Of a DNA stretch of 8,224 bases, positions 1 to 6,524 are shown in pieces. The stretch is from G020354785 sp965602045 (GTDB taxonomy: Bacteria > Bacteroidota > Bacteroidia > Bacteroidales > UBA10428), in contig CBFCXR010000112.1 in the NCBI GenBank assembly GCA_965602045.1, positions 1-8,224 of the forward strand. Reading direction: 5' to 3'. The notes beneath the pieces are model-generated. The model worked only from the letters and a program-made list of their open reading frames with translations, made no database searches and was not told the origin of the DNA. The stretch's first letter is position 1. Each line of letters begins with the position of its first letter. A program made the translations under genes and the position numbers.

Positions 1-247
1 TGTCCTTCCAATATGCCAATCTTAGTAAATTCTATTAATAGGCATCTCATAAACGTTTTATGAATTTAAACCTGCTACGTATTGTAACAATTTTATTTAA
101 AATATGGATTATCCTGTAAATCTAGCATTTATCTGCCATAGCACATCTAAGTCAGGTCTGGTACATTGGGCCATAGTGCTCGTATGAACCAGCCTTTTTT
201 CGATAAATCAACTAATAGTTATACAGACTCTTATACAATCGTGCCGA
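1..247. other. intergenic left edge, no gene seen
   Basis: This stretch lies downstream of the DUF5916 gene, which is read leftward. Only very short open frames are present, none with recognisable protein character. No strong hairpin followed by a T-run was found that would terminate transcription of the DUF5916 gene. The only internal repetition noticed is a short direct repeat of GCCATAG (around 135 and 170). Confidence 0.5.
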
Positions 248-2452
248 TTAAAATATAAAAGTATACGTATATTTAATATTTATATTCCAGAAGTTGGTTA
301 CTGGAGGCAAGGGGTATAATTCCGTTCGATTCGTATTAATACCATGTGAGTAAACTATGTACAAGTCGTTTCCTTCTCTTGGATTGTAACGAAACCGGAC
401 ATTGGAAACACTTAATTTTTTAATATTACTGTACTGCATGAACGCAGCAAGCGAAAGTTTTGTATTAAGCATGAATAAAGTCTTAAGCCTGAAAAGATAG
501 CTCTCTGCTTTCTGATTTCTATCCGGGATTTCTATTCTATCGTACTGATATCTACCTTCAAGTTCTAAATATCTTGATACATTCCACGTAGGTTGAACAA
601 TTAGCGAGTTTTTAGATCCATCATAGTATTGCCCAACATTAAGCTCAATTGTTGTTTTAAAAGGGAAGGCATCTGGGGTATTAAATTTAGCATTGGCATG
701 AATATATTTGTAATGTCCTTCAGGAATATTAATTTGATCTAAGAACGTGACAGAATCTCTTATATTCTCGTAAGTGTAGAATCCAATAAGTGTATATTTA
801 TAACCCGGTTTAGTACTTGAACTTATTGTCGAATTCAGGTTGATAATATCATAATTATTGTAGGAATTATTAAAATAAGCATAGGGCCATATATTTATAT
901 AGGTTTGATATAAAGGGCTTGATTCAGCAGCAAACCATCTATACTCAAGTTTTGCAACATACAGCTGATAATTTTTCCACTCTTCAAATCCTAAACCGGG
1001 ATTATAGTTTTTGCCTGCATAACCCGTTCCGAAAAGATAGTTAAATCCTGCGTTTGATCTACGTTCCATTTCTATCTGATACCGCAATGAATTGTTTGAA
1101 AAGACACTCTCTGTGATGTTGTTTTCCTGACTCTGGACAGCCATAATCTTCAGATAATCATCATTTCTTATCTGAAATATCCCATCTAATCCATAAACGA
1201 CATTATAGCTGCTATCCACGCCCAATCTTGTAGTAGTAATACCGCCAATATATGAATTCGTATTTATAATTTGTTGTTTTAATCTTATAACCCCTAAGTT
1301 CTCTGATGGGAAAGTATCAATTGCTTCATTTTGCATGTTTAAAAAACCAATATCGGTATTTCCAATACGGCCAACAACTCTTCCTCCTCCATAAATCCTT
1401 ACAAGTTTTTCATCCTGTATACCTATTCTTCTACTGTAGAAGACCTGATTTGACTGATTAAATGTAAAATCAAAATTACTGGATCTTTCAAGGAAGAACT
1501 GTCGTTTCTCAGGCACATAAATAGAGAACCTATCCAGACTAATAATCTGATCATCTAATTCAACTTGTGAGAAATCTGTATTTATTGTTGCATCAAGTGT
1601 CAGGTTACTGGTGATACTGTATTTGGCATCTATTCCGGCCTCGTACTTATTATATGTTTGTTTTTGGAATGAGGCCTGATCGTCGGTTAATTTATTTATT
1701 TCTTCTTTGCCAGTTAAAACGTAGGGTTTTACGTATACCGGATTTTTATTAGATATATTATGAAAATTAATGGCTTGTGCTCTGGATATTTTATAAAAAC
1801 TGTTACGCCAGTTATCGGGTATGGCAGGAAAAATTACCCATTCGTTTTTTCGTGCAATCAGACGCCAGCTAATAAGTCCCATAGTAACTTCCCCGTCTTT
1901 ATTCTGGAAACGAAGACTTGAAAACGGAATTCTAAACTCAGCAAACCAACCATCTTCATTTTGTATTGTTGCAACATCCCAAAAGGTATTCCAGTTTGTA
2001 CTGATAGAAACGCCACCCTGACCTTCAACAATATTCGCATCCCACCTCAATCCCGTTGGAGTAGTGAAAAATGCCATAGCATTTTCATTATCGTTATAGG
2101 TGTCTAAAGCCACGCCAAACCATTCACTGCTTGCATTTCCTGCATCTCTCTTGTACGAAGTCCCTAATATTTTATCAGGTTCTTTATCATATAATCTTCC
2201 GGCTACATACAGGTAATCATCTTCGTACGCCAATAATATCTCAGTCTTCTCTGAAGGTTCTTCTCCAAAAACCGGACGCTGCATAACCGGATTAAATGGG
2301 ATAATATCTTCCCAGGCTTCTTCATTGCTCAGGCCATCTAATGATATTGAGCCTTGTACAGGTTGTATGGTAATGGTTTCATAATCCTGCGAAAAGGTAT
2401 AAAGACTTATAAATAGGAACAAAATGGTTGTAAAGGTTTTGATTGTATTCAT
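248..2452 (-). CDS. CBM9-like/DUF5916 domain outer-membrane protein
   Basis: The 734-residue product starts with a signal peptide (residues 1-22, hydrophobic core TILFLFISLYTF, cleavage near FSQ). Residues of about 30-220 match the CBM9-like fold (SLDGLSNEEAWEDI, then LLAYEDDYLYVAGRLYD). The rest matches DUF5916, with the family hallmark around residues 295-325: FSQVELDD followed by VPEKRQFFLE. Alternating beta strands and the aromatic end YTYTFIF suggest an outer-membrane beta-barrel. Family function is unknown; many members carry the label carbohydrate-binding family 9, but no substrate can be inferred. The start is the ATG at 2450-2452, directly before the signal peptide. The gene follows the NTF2-like gene on the same strand after 193 bp that contain an operator-like repeat, a palindrome and a hairpin next to the start codon, so it may have its own promoter. 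The frame is intact. Family assignment is firm; the barrel and role are inferred. Confidence 0.92.
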   Translation of the reverse strand: MNTIKTFTTILFLFISLYTFSQDYETITIQPVQGSISLDGLSNEEAWEDIIPFNPVMQRPVFGEEPSEKTEILLAYEDDYLYVAGRLYDKEPDKILGTSYKRDAGNASSEWFGVALDTYNDNENAMAFFTTPTGLRWDANIVEGQGGVSISTNWNTFWDVATIQNEDGWFAEFRIPFSSLRFQNKDGEVTMGLISWRLIARKNEWVIFPAIPDNWRNSFYKISRAQAINFHNISNKNPVYVKPYVLTGKEEINKLTDDQASFQKQTYNKYEAGIDAKYSITSNLTLDATINTDFSQVELDDQIISLDRFSIYVPEKRQFFLERSSNFDFTFNQSNQVFYSRRIGIQDEKLVRIYGGGRVVGRIGNTDIGFLNMQNEAIDTFPSENLGVIRLKQQIINTNSYIGGITTTRLGVDSSYNVVYGLDGIFQIRNDDYLKIMAVQSQENNITESVFSNNSLRYQIEMERRSNAGFNYLFGTGYAGKNYNPGLGFEEWKNYQLYVAKLEYRWFAAESSPLYQTYINIWPYAYFNNSYNNYDIINLNSTISSSTKPGYKYTLIGFYTYENIRDSVTFLDQINIPEGHYKYIHANAKFNTPDAFPFKTTIELNVGQYYDGSKNSLIVQPTWNVSRYLELEGRYQYDRIEIPDRNQKAESYLFRLKTLFMLNTKLSLAAFMQYSNIKKLSVSNVRFRYNPREGNDLYIVYSHGINTNRTELYPLPPVTNFWNINIKYTYTFIF

Positions 2453-2454
2453 TA

Positions 2455-2478
2455 TATCCGATTAGTATAATTCGGATA
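2455..2478 (-). promoter_or_regulatory. hairpin directly upstream of the DUF5916 start codon
   Basis: TATCCGA (2455-2461) and TCGGATA (2472-2478) form a perfect 7-bp stem around a 10-base loop. In the transcript the hairpin would end two bases before the ATG at 2452, so it would cover the usual ribosome-entry region. It may modulate translation or be an operator. Only the base pairing is seen; the role is inferred. Confidence 0.4.
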
Positions 2479-2512
2479 CAAAGAAACTTTTTAAAGTGAT
2501 TCATGTCGACCT

Positions 2513-2524
2513 GACTAATTAGTC
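2513..2524. promoter_or_regulatory. perfect 12-bp palindrome GACTAATTAGTC
   Basis: A perfect 12-bp palindrome lies 61-72 bp upstream of the DUF5916 start codon, between the operator-like repeat (2580-2602) and the gene. The position suits a dimeric regulator site, but AT-rich palindromes of this size can occur by chance. Confidence 0.3.
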
Positions 2525-2579
2525 AATACCATTTTTATCCAAAATAGTTGAATTTCATGTATTTACTATTCAGAACCTA

Positions 2580-2609
2580 TTAATAATGTGTTCTTCTTCA
2601 GGCAAAATT
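2580..2609 (-). promoter_or_regulatory. operator-like repeat, copy A (before DUF5916 gene)
   Basis: The core is TTAATAATGTGT (2580-2591), a five-base spacer and TTCAGG (2597-2602), read on the plus strand. Over 30 bases it matches copy B (4274-4303) at 25 positions, and the similarity continues leftward through CCT-TTAATA. It sits 128-150 bp upstream of the DUF5916 start and 44 bp past the NTF2-like stop codon. The copy is bracketed by a direct repeat ATTCAGAA (2568-2575 and 2607-2614), each followed by ATTAAT, so further half-sites may exist. The two-part layout suits an AraC-type protein with two helix-turn-helix motifs. The identity of the binder is inferred. Confidence 0.55.
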
Positions 2610-2645
2610 CAGAAATTAATGAGAATAAAAATCAATTATTAATTT

Positions 2646-3113
2646 TCATTCAGGAACATTATAAAACGTTTTGCTTATAATTTTCCATCCATCTTCAAAC
2701 TTGAATAAGTTCAGATAATCAATATAAGCCAATTCTGTGCCATGGTAAATTTCTAGTTTTACAAGGGCTAAATAACCAATAACATCTATAGTTATGTATT
2801 TAGCTGTTATTTTATTATCTTCTGTTAAAGGAATATTCCCTTTAGATTTCTCAGTTTCATAATAATCTTGAAGTCGGGTATAATTCCATTTCCACATTTT
2901 TTTTTCTTTACTTAATCCAGTCATGATAAAATCGGGATGAAATATTATATTCATTTTCTCAAAATCACCATTATTTGCCATTCCCTCGATATAGCATGTT
3001 TGGATTAATCTTTTAATCGCTTCTTGTTCATTTTGAGTTTCAGCATTTGTTTGCGAAAAGGAAAAAGTCATAAACGTGAAAAAAATAGTTACTGCAAGAA
3101 TTAATTGTTTCAT
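2646..3113 (-). CDS. secreted NTF2-like / putative lumazine-binding protein
   Basis: This 155-residue protein has a signal peptide (residues 1-21, hydrophobic LILAVTIFFTFMTFSF, cleavage near FSQ-TN), so it should be exported to the periplasm or beyond. The mature part looks like a single NTF2-like cone fold of the putative lumazine-binding kind. It has the helix YIEGMANNGDFEKMNIIFHPDF around residues 41-62 and the late strands YIDYLNLFKFEDGWKIISKTF near the C-terminus, the usual ending of the family. No catalytic residues can be named. Members are often annotated as ligand-binding or polyketide-cyclase-like proteins without proven function, so lumazine binding is only a family label. The gene begins 23 bp after the AraC-type regulator on the same strand, so the two are probably co-transcribed. 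The ATG at 3111-3113 directly precedes the signal peptide. Confidence 0.82.
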   Translation of the reverse strand: MKQLILAVTIFFTFMTFSFSQTNAETQNEQEAIKRLIQTCYIEGMANNGDFEKMNIIFHPDFIMTGLSKEKKMWKWNYTRLQDYYETEKSKGNIPLTEDNKITAKYITIDVIGYLALVKLEIYHGTELAYIDYLNLFKFEDGWKIISKTFYNVPE

Positions 3114-3136
3114 TGTATTATAAGTTTAAAAAATGA

Positions 3137-4252
3137 TTATTTGTTATGATTTCTGAATTCTGTGGGTGTTACCCCGGTATGTTTTTTAAAGGCATTATTG
3201 AAAACTGATTTTGATGAGAAACCTACTTCGTAAATAATTTCCAGTATTGTTTTTTGCTGCGAATTGCATGATAACAGAAGCTTTTTAGCAGCTTCAATAC
3301 GATATGAATTTATGTAATCATAGAAATTAATACTAAGTACAGTATTGAGTAATTGTGAAAGTTGATGAGGTGAGATATTCAATTTCAGGGCCATACTGTT
3401 TAAACTTAGTTCGGGGTGGAGATATGGAGATTCTGTCTCCATATATCTTTCAAGGTTCTGAAGAAATATATGCTTTTCTTTCTCTTTCAGTATGTTCTTG
3501 TTATACTTACTTCTGGAGGGTTCACCATTAAATATCTCCGGTTTTTTAAGGCCTACAATTACGATAATATTGGCTAAGCTAAAATTTAATCCTGCCAATA
3601 CAATTTTAATAAGACAGAGGGAAACCAGGAAATAGATATAGTAGAAATAAATCAGGCCTTCCAATGTCCATATTACAAGTAAACTATAGGTAAGGAATTT
3701 CATCCAGTTAAAACGACTTTTGCCTAATTTCGCCTTATTATCAACCTCATTGATTTGACGATGCTTTTTCAAAATGAGGAGAGAATAAACCAGGTAAGTC
3801 AAAATCTGAAGATGTAAAAATGCAGTAACCGTTACAAAATAAGCATCTGCAACAAAATTTTTACCAAACAGAAAAATATCGGATCCCGGAATATGAAGGA
3901 ACAAAGGATTGAAAATCAGAATAAGAAAGAAGGGTAAAAAATGGATTAAGTTAATTCCTCTGAATCGATCACTCTTTGTTGCTACACTCCTGATATAGAA
4001 ATAAAAAGAAGGACCAATCAGATAGTTAAATGAATATAATATATACAGTATGAAATGTAGATTTTCATTAGCAAGGAGATCATATAGTTTGGAATAAATT
4101 CCACAGATTATAAAAGAAGCCAGAGAAAACAAAAACAATGCAAGTATTTTATATTGTTTCCCTTTTGTTTTAATAAATAATAAAACAAGGCATAAAAGAA
4201 TCAACTGCAATGAGGTAAAAATCCTGGTAAGATCAAAGAAGTCGAATTTCAT
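3137..4252 (-). CDS. membrane-embedded AraC-family transcriptional regulator
   Basis: The 371-residue product has an N-terminal half with about seven hydrophobic helices (roughly residues 11-28, 36-56, 65-87, 101-119, 137-161, 187-209, 211-235). A short basic linker and a cytoplasmic AraC-type DNA-binding domain (about 260-368) follow. The first helix-turn-helix lies near 283-302 (LNSMALKLNISPHQLSQLLN) and the second near 334-356. The second runs into the AraC signature ILEIIYEVGFSSKSVFNNAF, with GVTPTEFR at 360-367. This layout is common in Bacteroidota, where the membrane part is thought to sense an envelope or small-molecule signal; the ligand is unknown. No receiver or kinase domain is present, so it is a one-component sensor. 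The start ATG (4250-4252) fits the first hydrophobic helix. Two operator-like repeats lie upstream, the nearer 22 bp from the start codon, which suggests autoregulation. Confidence 0.92.
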   Translation of the reverse strand: MKFDFFDLTRIFTSLQLILLCLVLLFIKTKGKQYKILALFLFSLASFIICGIYSKLYDLLANENLHFILYILYSFNYLIGPSFYFYIRSVATKSDRFRGINLIHFLPFFLILIFNPLFLHIPGSDIFLFGKNFVADAYFVTVTAFLHLQILTYLVYSLLILKKHRQINEVDNKAKLGKSRFNWMKFLTYSLLVIWTLEGLIYFYYIYFLVSLCLIKIVLAGLNFSLANIIVIVGLKKPEIFNGEPSRSKYNKNILKEKEKHIFLQNLERYMETESPYLHPELSLNSMALKLNISPHQLSQLLNTVLSINFYDYINSYRIEAAKKLLLSCNSQQKTILEIIYEVGFSSKSVFNNAFKKHTGVTPTEFRNHNK

Positions 4253-4273
4253 TTGCGCATTATTTAAAGCCTG

Positions 4274-4303
4274 TTAATACTGTGTTGTCATTCAGGCACA
4301 ATT
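4274..4303 (-). promoter_or_regulatory. operator-like repeat, copy B (next to AraC-type gene start)
   Basis: The core is TTAATACTGTGT (4274-4285), five bases and TTCAGG (4291-4296), with 25 of 30 bases identical to copy A. The core ends 22 bp upstream of the regulator start codon, close enough that a bound protein would block the promoter or ribosome-entry region. This suits negative autoregulation. No clean TAnnTTTG box was found on the minus strand here, so the promoter cannot be placed. Confidence 0.55.
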
Positions 4304-4400
4304 TAATGATTTTTTATAAACTAGGCATTAAAAAAAATTTGTGGGAATGAAGGGTCGATTAAAGGATGAACTAAAACACTTTTGCTTTACTCATTTTTGG

Positions 4401-4423
4401 TTGATAATGTGTCACTTTTCAGG
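4401..4423 (-). promoter_or_regulatory. operator-like repeat, copy C (distal)
   Basis: The core TTGATAATGTGT (4401-4412), five bases and TTCAGG (4418-4423) match the consensus shared by copies A and B, but similarity beyond the core is weak apart from an AATTAAT about 12 bp further on, which is also found beside copy A. It lies 127 bp upstream of copy B, a spacing that would allow a second, distal site for the same regulator. It is the weakest of the three copies. Confidence 0.45.
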
Positions 4424-4497
4424 ACGAGACAAGAGAATTAATCCGAACGATATTTTTATTGCGGTGTGTCTCATTAAATGTTTGCTAACATCTAAAC

Positions 4498-4526
4498 ATA
4501 GTTACTTTTTCTAGAAAGGTAACTAT
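4498..4526. promoter_or_regulatory. 12-bp inverted repeat, probable operator or hairpin
   Basis: ATAGTTACTTTT (4498-4509) and AAAGGTAACTAT (4515-4526) are inverted repeats matching at 11 of 12 positions, around the 5-base spacer TCTAG. The odd position would be a G-U pair in RNA. No T-run follows on either strand, so a terminator is unlikely. A TATATTTC (4524-4531), one base from the Bacteroidota -7 box TAnnTTTG, overlaps the right arm on the plus strand, as expected for a repressor site over a promoter. No intact plus-strand gene follows, so the site looks orphaned. Confidence 0.5.
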
Positions 4527-4541
4527 ATTTCGCATATAGCT

Positions 4542-4631
4542 TTAGTTATTGATTTGTTGTAAACTGTCATGTAATTTTACGAACTCCATTCCGTGTTTAT
4601 TTTTCGTCTTGTACCACAAATACTCCTGTGT
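4542..4631 (-). pseudogene. possible C-terminal gene fragment (29 codons)
   Basis: The minus-strand frame between in-frame stops reads TQEYLWYKTKNKHGMEF followed by a short tail ending in QQINN and TAA. The composition looks more like real protein than the surrounding translations. There is no start codon except an internal ATG near the end, and the frame is cut on its upstream side next to the GC-rich hairpin at 4645-4663. It could be the C-terminus of a decayed gene. I do not recognise the family, and a chance frame is possible. Confidence 0.25.
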
Positions 4632-4644
4632 TTATATCTGCCTG

Positions 4645-4663
4645 CCTGCCGATTTTAGGCAGG
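4645..4663. repeat. small GC-rich palindrome (CCTGCC / GGCAGG)
   Basis: CCTGCC (4645-4650) and GGCAGG (4658-4663) pair around the 7-base loop GATTTTA; a further CCTG directly precedes the left arm. The base composition stands out from the AT-rich surroundings. Similar GGCAGG palindromes are scattered in many Bacteroidota genomes (recalled, not checked), so this may be a dispersed small repeat. It lacks a T-tail, so it is a poor terminator. Confidence 0.4.
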
Positions 4664-4856
4664 TTATTGTGTTCATCTGGTTATTCCAAACAGTAAGCAA
4701 TTTAGAAAAATTTCCGAAATGACAATGACAGGTTACAATGCCTTTGGGGTATCGAATTGGCAAGAGGTGCTGAATGAAAGCAGGATGTTTGTCACGTTGC
4801 TAGAAAACGCGCACCATTGGGGTAGGATAGATTTACAGTTACGTTGTTTGGAATTG

Positions 4857-5432
4857 TTATTTTTCACAGTAATCCAAAATTAATTTGTAAGCCTCTTTAT
4901 AAACAAGATTATAAGCGGCTTTCAAATCAGCACAACCACTCATTTCGGTTTCAATTATTTTTGTTAATCCACGAAAATAATATGCTTCAGAATATTCAGG
5001 GCTTATGATAAGAGCTTGGTAATAATTATAAATAGCGTCTTGGTATTTACCTAATGTTCCAAGAAGCTTACCTTTGTAAAAATAAGTAAAAGCATTTTTT
5101 GAATTTGTGGCTAGACTTGTTTCATAGTTTGATAGAGCTTTGTCATAGTCTTTTTTAACTTCATAACATAATGCTATAAAAACATATGCAACTGGTTCAT
5201 TTGGAAGTAGATTCAATGATTTCACAAAATCATCTATAGCATTATCGTATTCTAATTTTATATATTTAATGTAACCCCTTTGAAAATAACTATTTGAATA
5301 ATCCGAAAATTTTTTGACTACATCATTTATAGCTTGAAATGCTTCATCAATCAAATTATTGTTGAGAAAGGATTTGAATTTAAATATATATGATAATGTA
5401 TCGTTGGGATTATTCTTTATGGATTTTTGCAA
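4857..5432 (-). CDS. tetratricopeptide repeat protein, 5' end doubtful
   Basis: The 191 residues from the TTG at 5432 form about four to five TPR units (near residues 12-42, 46-79, 80-113, 114-147 and a last partial one). Each shows the usual small and aromatic pattern, for example SYFQRGYIKYIKLEYDNAID and TYFYKGKLLGTLGKYQDAI. The end SGCADLKAAYNL followed by LDYCEK is a common closing segment of Bacteroidota TPR proteins. TPRs mediate protein-protein contacts; the partner is unknown. There is no in-frame ATG. The open frame continues upstream to 5489, just inside a TGA at 5490-5492, and its translation near LCPYLQKSIKNNPND still resembles a TPR helix. The natural N-terminus, normally with a signal peptide, may therefore be missing. 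The gene either starts at TTG or is 5'-truncated. The promoter of the divergent CBM96-like gene lies just beyond that TGA. Confidence 0.7.
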   Translation of the reverse strand: MQKSIKNNPNDTLSYIFKFKSFLNNNLIDEAFQAINDVVKKFSDYSNSYFQRGYIKYIKLEYDNAIDDFVKSLNLLPNEPVAYVFIALCYEVKKDYDKALSNYETSLATNSKNAFTYFYKGKLLGTLGKYQDAIYNYYQALIISPEYSEAYYFRGLTKIIETEMSGCADLKAAYNLVYKEAYKLILDYCEK

Positions 5433-5508
5433 GTATGGGCATAAATGGTAACTTTCAACAACTATCTTATAGATATTATTTTTAGAGGATCACTTATTTA
5501 AAATTTCG

Positions 5509-5516
5509 TATATTTG
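5509..5516 (+). promoter_or_regulatory. Bacteroidota -7 promoter box TATATTTG for the CBM96-like gene
   Basis: TATATTTG fits TAnnTTTG exactly, and lies 40 bp before the ATG at 5556, giving a leader of roughly 30 bases. The expected upstream TTTG element is weak; a TTTAG near 5482 is the nearest candidate. Confidence 0.6.
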
Positions 5517-5555
5517 CATCACAACTAATCTATATATAATCAAAATTTGAATACT

Positions 5556-6524
5556 ATGAAAAAGCATTTACAATACTATTTTAGTATAGCTGTTGCTGTG
5601 TTTTTTAGTATGAATACTTTTGCACAAGGAATTCCGGACACATTATCAACCAGTTTTGCAGGCGGAGCTGACACATATGTTGCCAACGACGAAAGAATCG
5701 GGCCGGATGATACAGGTGATCGCAGATATCTTGTAGTCCGTAATCATGAGGTCCGCATGAGAATAATCTATTTAAAATTCGACATCTGGAATAACCCAAG
5801 GTTTGATAAGGCAAATCAGGCCTACATTGGTATGTATTGTAATTATGCTGAAAAAATGGCCGAGGGATTCGAATCCCTTGAACTTTCAGTTTACGGGATG
5901 ACCGATGATGACCTGGATGAAGAATGGGATGATAGCACGCTGACTTATAACACTGCCCCGGGTTTGGAAGAGGCAGACCTGGGGGATTTTCTCCTGGATG
6001 ATTCAAAGACCCAATACCTTACCAAAATGGTAGTCCCCAGCAATTTTGTCGGGTGGGTATATTCCGAACCTACCACGGATATGGATGAATTTATCAATGC
6101 AGATGAAAACGACTTGTTGACTTTTATGATTCTTGTTGAGGAACCCAATGCAGGAGATGAAGTCAGGTTTGATCCTAAAGAGGATTCAGATACTCTCAGG
6201 CCGCCGATTCTGCATGGTGAGGAGCCAATAGTCAATGTTGAAAGCAGATCCTTGTCCCCAGTTAACATGAAACAGAACTTTCCCAACCCTTTCATAGGGA
6301 ATACTACCTTAACATATAATCTTATGGAACCAGAGCATGTTGAATTAATAATTTACAATATGCTCGGTGCAAAAGTTGCGACCCTGGTCAATGAATTCCA
6401 GGTCTCAGGTGAGCATAATGTGAATGTTGATGCGGACAGGCAGCAATTATCCCCAGGAATTTATTATGCAACGATCAATGTGGGTCCAAACAGACAAACC
6501 ATTAAAATGATCAATTGTAAATAG
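5556..6524 (+). CDS. secreted DNRLRE/CBM96-like protein with T9SS type A sorting domain
   Basis: From the ATG at 5556 the product has 322 residues; an in-frame TTG at 5547 is a poorer start. A signal peptide covers residues 1-24 (core YYFSIAVAVFFSM, cleavage after TFAQ). Residues of about 30-225 match the DNRLRE/CBM96 fold: ADTYV, then YLVVRNHEVRMRIIYLKFDI, the W-x-D-S-T-L-T-Y-N-T-A-P element, a late VRFDPKEDSD and RPPIL. Known CBM96 members bind acidic polysaccharides such as alginate; the ligand here is unknown. Residues of about 237-322 are a complete type A sorting domain (NFPNPFIGNTTLTYNL, VELIIYNMLGAKVATLV, LSPGIYYATI, QTIKMI). Together these mark a T9SS-exported, surface-attached or released protein. 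No catalytic domain is attached. GC content is clearly higher than in both flanking genes (28/60 at 5641-5700 and 30/60 at 6181-6240, against 19/60 at 5101-5160 and 16/60 at 7021-7080), hinting at separate origin. Its last 14 bases overlap the convergent gene. Confidence 0.88.
   Translation: MKKHLQYYFSIAVAVFFSMNTFAQGIPDTLSTSFAGGADTYVANDERIGPDDTGDRRYLVVRNHEVRMRIIYLKFDIWNNPRFDKANQAYIGMYCNYAEKMAEGFESLELSVYGMTDDDLDEEWDDSTLTYNTAPGLEEADLGDFLLDDSKTQYLTKMVVPSNFVGWVYSEPTTDMDEFINADENDLLTFMILVEEPNAGDEVRFDPKEDSDTLRPPILHGEEPIVNVESRSLSPVNMKQNFPNPFIGNTTLTYNLMEPEHVELIIYNMLGAKVATLVNEFQVSGEHNVNVDADRQQLSPGIYYATINVGPNRQTIKMINCK

Larger units (their letters stand above)
4253..4856. other. 604-bp intergenic region with regulatory repeats and possible gene debris
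   Basis: No convincing intact gene lies between the AraC-type regulator and the TPR gene. The region contains operator-like copies B and C, a strong inverted repeat at 4498-4526, a smaller one at 4523-4539 (CTATAT, TTCGC loop, ATATAG), a GC-rich hairpin at 4645-4663 and a 29-codon protein-like fragment at 4542-4631. The small plus-strand frames at 4347-4514 and 4719-4880 lack recognisable features. Taken together it looks like an upstream regulatory region joined to decayed sequence. Confidence 0.55.

Noticed and set aside
109..174. Minus-strand 21-codon frame MAQCTRPDL... resembling a retroelement motif
   Set aside because: Too short, and the resemblance is a few residues only; nothing else of a retroelement is present.
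1821..2040. Short open frames on both strands within the DUF5916 gene
   Set aside because: Fully inside a well-supported coding sequence and without protein character.
4479..4486. GCTAAC near 4482 and again near 7297 as integron-like recombination sites
   Set aside because: Only the short word is shared; no paired core sites or attC-like folding was found, and no integrase is present.
4347..4514. Plus-strand 55-codon open frame beginning MKGRLKDELKHF
   Set aside because: It runs through operator-like copy C and the left arm of the strong dyad, has odd composition and no recognisable domain or signal; treated as chance.
4664..4680. TTATTGTGTTCATCTGG as a fourth operator-like copy
   Set aside because: Shares only TGTGTT and a partial TGG end with the consensus, and needs gaps to align.
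4719..4880. Plus-strand 53-codon open frame beginning MTMTGYNAFGVSNW
   Set aside because: It overlaps the 3' end of the TPR gene, has no recognised family and no convincing ribosome-entry site. It could be debris, but the evidence is too thin for a gene.
5605..6295. Two long minus-strand open frames opposite the CBM96-like gene
   Set aside because: The plus-strand frame has a signal peptide, a recognised domain and a sorting domain. The opposite frames have low-complexity, proline- or serine-rich translations and no signals; they reflect the higher GC of this gene.
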